Assembly: GCA_949752795.1 (NCBI GenBank)
Contig: OX457065.1
Coordinates: forward strand, 4,268,501 to 4,332,500
Direction of reading: 5' to 3'
Source: Hyperoodon ampullatus
Lineage: Eukaryota; Chordata; Mammalia; Artiodactyla; Ziphiidae
Length of the DNA: 64,000 nt
The position numbers were made by a program, and so were the translations under genes. Position 1 is the stretch's first letter; every line of letters starts with the position of its first letter. Positions 60,387 through 64,000 of the stretch are shown in pieces. The notes beneath the pieces were generated by a model. That model was given only the letters and a program-made list of their open reading frames with translations. It had not been told where the DNA came from and made no database searches.

Positions 60387-63066
60387 CATTTCCTCAGCCT
60401 TTAATTCACCCACTACCTCAGCCCTTAATTCACCTATTCCCTCAGCCATTACTTGAACTATTCCCTCAGCCATTAATTCAGCCATCCTCTCAGCCTTTGA
60501 TACACCAATTCCATCAGCCTTTAATACACATTCCCACACCCATTAATTCACCCATTCTTTCGGCCATTAATTCAGCCAATCCCTCAGCCATTCCTTCACA
60601 CATTCCCTCAGCCATAATTCACCCATTCCTTTAGCTATTAATTCACCCATTCCCTCTGCTGTTGATAAACCTCAGCCACTGACACACCTATTCCTTCATG
60701 CCATTATTCACCCATTCCCTTATCCCTAATAATGATTCCCTCAGCCAGTAATTCACCCATTCCCTCAGCCATTAATTAACCTATACCCTCAGGTGTTAAT
60801 TCAACCATTTCCTCAGGCATTAATTCACCTATTCCCTCAGCTATTGGTTCAGCCATTTCGTCAGCCACATTCACCCATTTCCTAAGACATTGGTTCACCC
60901 ATTCCGTTAGACTCAAATACATCCATTCACTCAGCTATTAACTCACCCTTTCCCTCCACTATTCCCTCATCCATTAATACACCCATTCTTCAATCCATTA
61001 ATGTAGCCATTCCCTCATGCCACTAGTTCACCCACTCCCGCATCCACTAATACAGCCATTCCCTCCACATTAATTCACCCATTCCCTCAGCTCTTATGAC
61101 TCATTCCGTCAGTCATTAATTCATCCATTCTGTCCACCATTAAGTCAGCCATTTTATCGCCCGTTATTTCACCCATTCTTTCAGCCACTAATACACCTCT
61201 TCCAGGCAGCTATTCATTCACCCATCCCCTCATCCATTAGTTTACTGATTACCGTAGGAATTACTTCAACCATTCCCTCAGGCAATAATTCACCCATTAA
61301 CTCAAGTATTAATTTACCTTATCCCCCAGCCCTTAATACACCCATTCCCTGAGCCATTGATACACCTATTCCCTCACCTATAATATACCCATTGTCTTAT
61401 GCCTTTAATACAACCATTCCCTCAACCACTAATACACCCATTTTCTAGGCCACCAATGCACCCATTCTTTCAACCATTAATTCACCCATTTCATCAGCCA
61501 TTTATACACCAATTGTTTTAGGCCTATACACCCATTCACTCAGCAGTTACTTCACCCATATCCTGGCCATTAATTCAGCCAGCCCCTCAGCCATTATTTC
61601 ATCCATTCCCAACACCTTTGATATACCAATTCCCACAGCCATTAATACACACATTCCTCCATCCACTAATTCACTCATTCACACCTCCATTAATTCACCC
61701 ATTCCCTCAGCCATTTACTCAGTTTTCCCTCAGCCATTAACTCAGCCAATCCTTCACCCACTAATTCACCCATTCCTCACCATTAATTCACCCATTCTCT
61801 CCAACATTAAGCCAGCCATATTCTCATCCACTGTTTCACCCATTCTTGCAGCCACTAATAAACCTCCTGCAGCCCTTCATTCATTCATTCCCTCAGCCAT
61901 TAATTCACTAGTTAGCTTAGGAATTAGTTCACTTACTACCTCAGCCATTAGTTTATCCATTCTCTCAGCCATTAGTTTACCCATCCCCTCAACCATTAAT
62001 TCACCTATTCCCTGAGCCTTTAATACACCCATTCCCTAAGCCATTAATACACCTATCCCCTTGTCTATAATATACACATTCCCTTATACCATTAATACAC
62101 CCATTCCTTCAGCCATTAATTCATCTATTCCCTCAGCCATTAATACACTCACTTCCTCTTGGCATTAATTAATGCATACCCTCAACCCTAATACAAACTT
62201 TCCTTCAGCTATTAATTCATCCATCCGCTCAGCCACTAACCCACCATTTCCGTAAGTCATTAACTCACCCATTTTTCTCTGCCATAAGTTCACTCATTCT
62301 CTAAGCCACTAATGCACCCAGTTCCTCCAAGCATTAATTCACCTATTACATCAGTCAGTAGTTCACCCATTCTATAAGCTACATTCGCCCATTTCTTAAG
62401 AAATTAGTTCACCCATTCCCTCAAACAATAATACACCCGTTTTCTAGGCGACTAATGCACCTATTCTCTCACCCATTAATTCAGCCAGTCCCTGAGACAT
62501 TCTCTCGGCCATTAATTAAACTGTTTCTTCAGCCATTCCCCCATTCTCTCAGCCACAAATACACCCACATCTTCGGCCACTAATGCACCCAGTTTCTCAG
62601 GTATTAATTCACCCGCTGTGTCCGTCATTAATACACCCAATCCCTCAGCCATTATTTCAGCCATTCCCATGGCCTTTGATACAGCAATTCCCTTAACCAT
62701 TAATACACACACTCCTCCATCCATTAATTCACCCATACCCATCTGTTAATTCACCCATCCCTAGCCATTAATTCATCCATTTCACAGCCATTAATTTACC
62801 CATTCACTCTACCATTAATTCACCCATTCTTTCCAGCTTAGTTCACCCATATTGTAATCCACTAATCCACTCAGTCCTTCAGGCATTACTTCACACATTC
62901 CCTCTGCCATTAGTTCACTCATTCCCTCTGCCATTAGTTCACTCATTCCCTCAACCACTAATACACCCATTTACTAAGCATTCAATGCACCCATTCTCTC
63001 AGCATTAATTCAACCGTTCTCTCAGCCATTCCCTTAGCCGTTAATACACACATTTCTCCATTTCAT

Positions 63067-63268
63067 TTTTTTATTTTATTCTTTAAAAGAATTTTTTGAT
63101 GATGACCATTTTTAAGGTCTTTTTAAACTGCTACAATATCACTTCTGTTTTACGTTTTGGTTTTTGACCGCGAGGCCTGTGGGATCTTAGCTCCCCAACC
63201 AGGTATCAAACCCACATCCCGTGCATTGTAAGGCGAAGTCTTAAACACTGCACTGCCAGGCAAGTCCC
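63067..63268 (-). mobile_element. SINE-2, higher-order copy 5
   Basis: Shares CGCGAGGCCTGTGGGATCTT-type variants with copy 1, although copies 2-4 read GAGGCATG. This is another sign of mosaic exchange. Confidence 0.9.
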
Positions 63269-64000
63269 TCTCCATTTCATTTAAATCATACACTCCGGCA
63301 TCCATTAATACACCCATTCCCTCAGCCACTCATACACCCATAACCTAGGTCACTAATGCACCCATTCCTTCAGCCATTACTTTAGCTAGTCCCTCAGCCA
63401 TTAATACAGCCATTCTCTCAGCCTTTGATACACCAATTCCCTCAGCTGTTAATACTGTACACACATTCCCACGTCCATTAATTCACCCATTCCTGTATCC
63501 ATTAATTCACCTTTTCTCTCAGCCATTAAGTCACCCATCTCTAAGTCATTAACTCACTTATTCCCTCAGCCACTAATACACTCATTCCTTTAGTCTTTAC
63601 TTCACACATTCCCTCAGCCAGAATTCACCTATTCTGGAAGCCATTAATACACCAATTCCCTAAGGCCTAATACACCCATTCTCTTAGCAATTAGTCCACC
63701 CATGCCCTCATGCCATTAATACACCCATTCCCTTTCTCAGTTATAAACCCATTCGCTCAACCATTAGCTCACTGTTACCTCAAGCATTAGTTCACAGGTC
63801 CCTGAGCCTTTAGTTTATCCATTGCCTCATCCCTTAATACACCCATTCCTTCAGGCACTCAATCACACTTTCCTTTAGCCACTAATCCTCAGCCATTATT
63901 TAAGCCATTCCCTCAGCCTTTGATACACCACTTCCTGCAGGCACTAATACATACATTCCCACATCCATTAATTCACCCATTTCCTCAGCCACTAATTGAG
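63269..64000. repeat. Start of higher-order copy 6 (cut by window end)
   Basis: After SINE-2 the same variant series seen after 44,960, 48,201, 53,362 and 58,589 begins again (ATCATACACTCCGGCATCC), showing that the array continues. Confidence 0.9.

Larger units (their letters stand above)
58589..63268. repeat. Higher-order copy 5 (one internal deletion)
   Basis: 4,680 bp between SINE-2 ends. About 0.54 kb is missing at about 60,763, where CACCCATTCCCTCAG runs straight into CCATTAATTAACC (equivalent to 50,400-50,925 in copy 3). SINE-1 is present. Confidence 0.9.
31120..64000. repeat. 24-25-bp minisatellite array filling a GRIP2 intron
   Basis: From about 31,120 to the window end, apart from inserted mobile elements, the DNA is a degenerate tandem repeat. 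The monomer has the plus-strand halves CATTCCCTCAGC and CATTAATTCACC, with common variants ...TCATGC and ...AATACACC (25 bp). The two halves resemble each other (CATT..., TCA.C), so the monomer looks like a doubled 12-mer. At about 24.5 bp per monomer the roughly 30 kb of array holds on the order of 1,200 copies. It lies wholly upstream of exon 30,878-31,022 in transcription order, within GRIP2 if the gene continues. The right end is outside the window. Confidence 0.95.

Noticed and set aside
31120..64000. Short direct repeats with regular spacing, superficially CRISPR-like
   Set aside because: The monomers are contiguous and degenerate with no unique spacers, and the genome is mammalian.

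Overview
The window is mammalian genomic DNA, most likely from a cetacean (hippo not excluded). The evidence is tRNA-Glu-derived CHR-type SINEs with clear target-site duplications, young L1 fragments, and a 1.67-kb L1-derived tandem satellite of the kind known from whale heterochromatin. One protein-coding gene is present: the 3' end of GRIP2, a multi-PDZ scaffold of the synaptic AMPA-receptor machinery, on the minus strand.

Layout. (1) 1-14,885: nine head-to-tail copies of a chimeric satellite unit (1,665-1,701 bp). About 0.9 kb of each unit is antisense L1 (end of ORF2 plus 3'UTR) and about 0.75 kb is non-L1 sequence. The copies nearest the gene are the most diverged, and the last one runs without a break into an ordinary antisense L1 that ends at about 15,640. 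(2) 15,690-31,022: the last eight coding exons and the 3'UTR of GRIP2. They encode PDZ6, an acidic/serine-rich linker, PDZ7 and the C-terminus. The introns hold SINEs, L1s, MIRs and a 0.22-kb local duplication. (3) 31,120-64,000, open at the right edge: the next intron upstream in GRIP2 is almost entirely a degenerate 24-25-bp minisatellite. It is broken at 33.0 kb by a SINE and at 33.45-35.77 kb by an L1 that carries a 3' transduction. From about 41.07 kb it is organised into five higher-order copies of about 5.2 kb, all carrying one SINE, with a second SINE only in the last three.

All eight GRIP2 exons join in one open frame (1,196 coding bases including the stop), so the gene looks functional despite being bracketed by two large tandem arrays. 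The main interest is in the arrays. The satellite edge appears to preserve its founder L1. The intronic array records its growth through filled and empty SINE sites, shared indels and mosaic copies, and on the transcribed strand it repeats a motif resembling a 5' splice site. No complete gene, RNA gene, CRISPR array or viral gene was found. Most open frames in the window are by-products of repeats.
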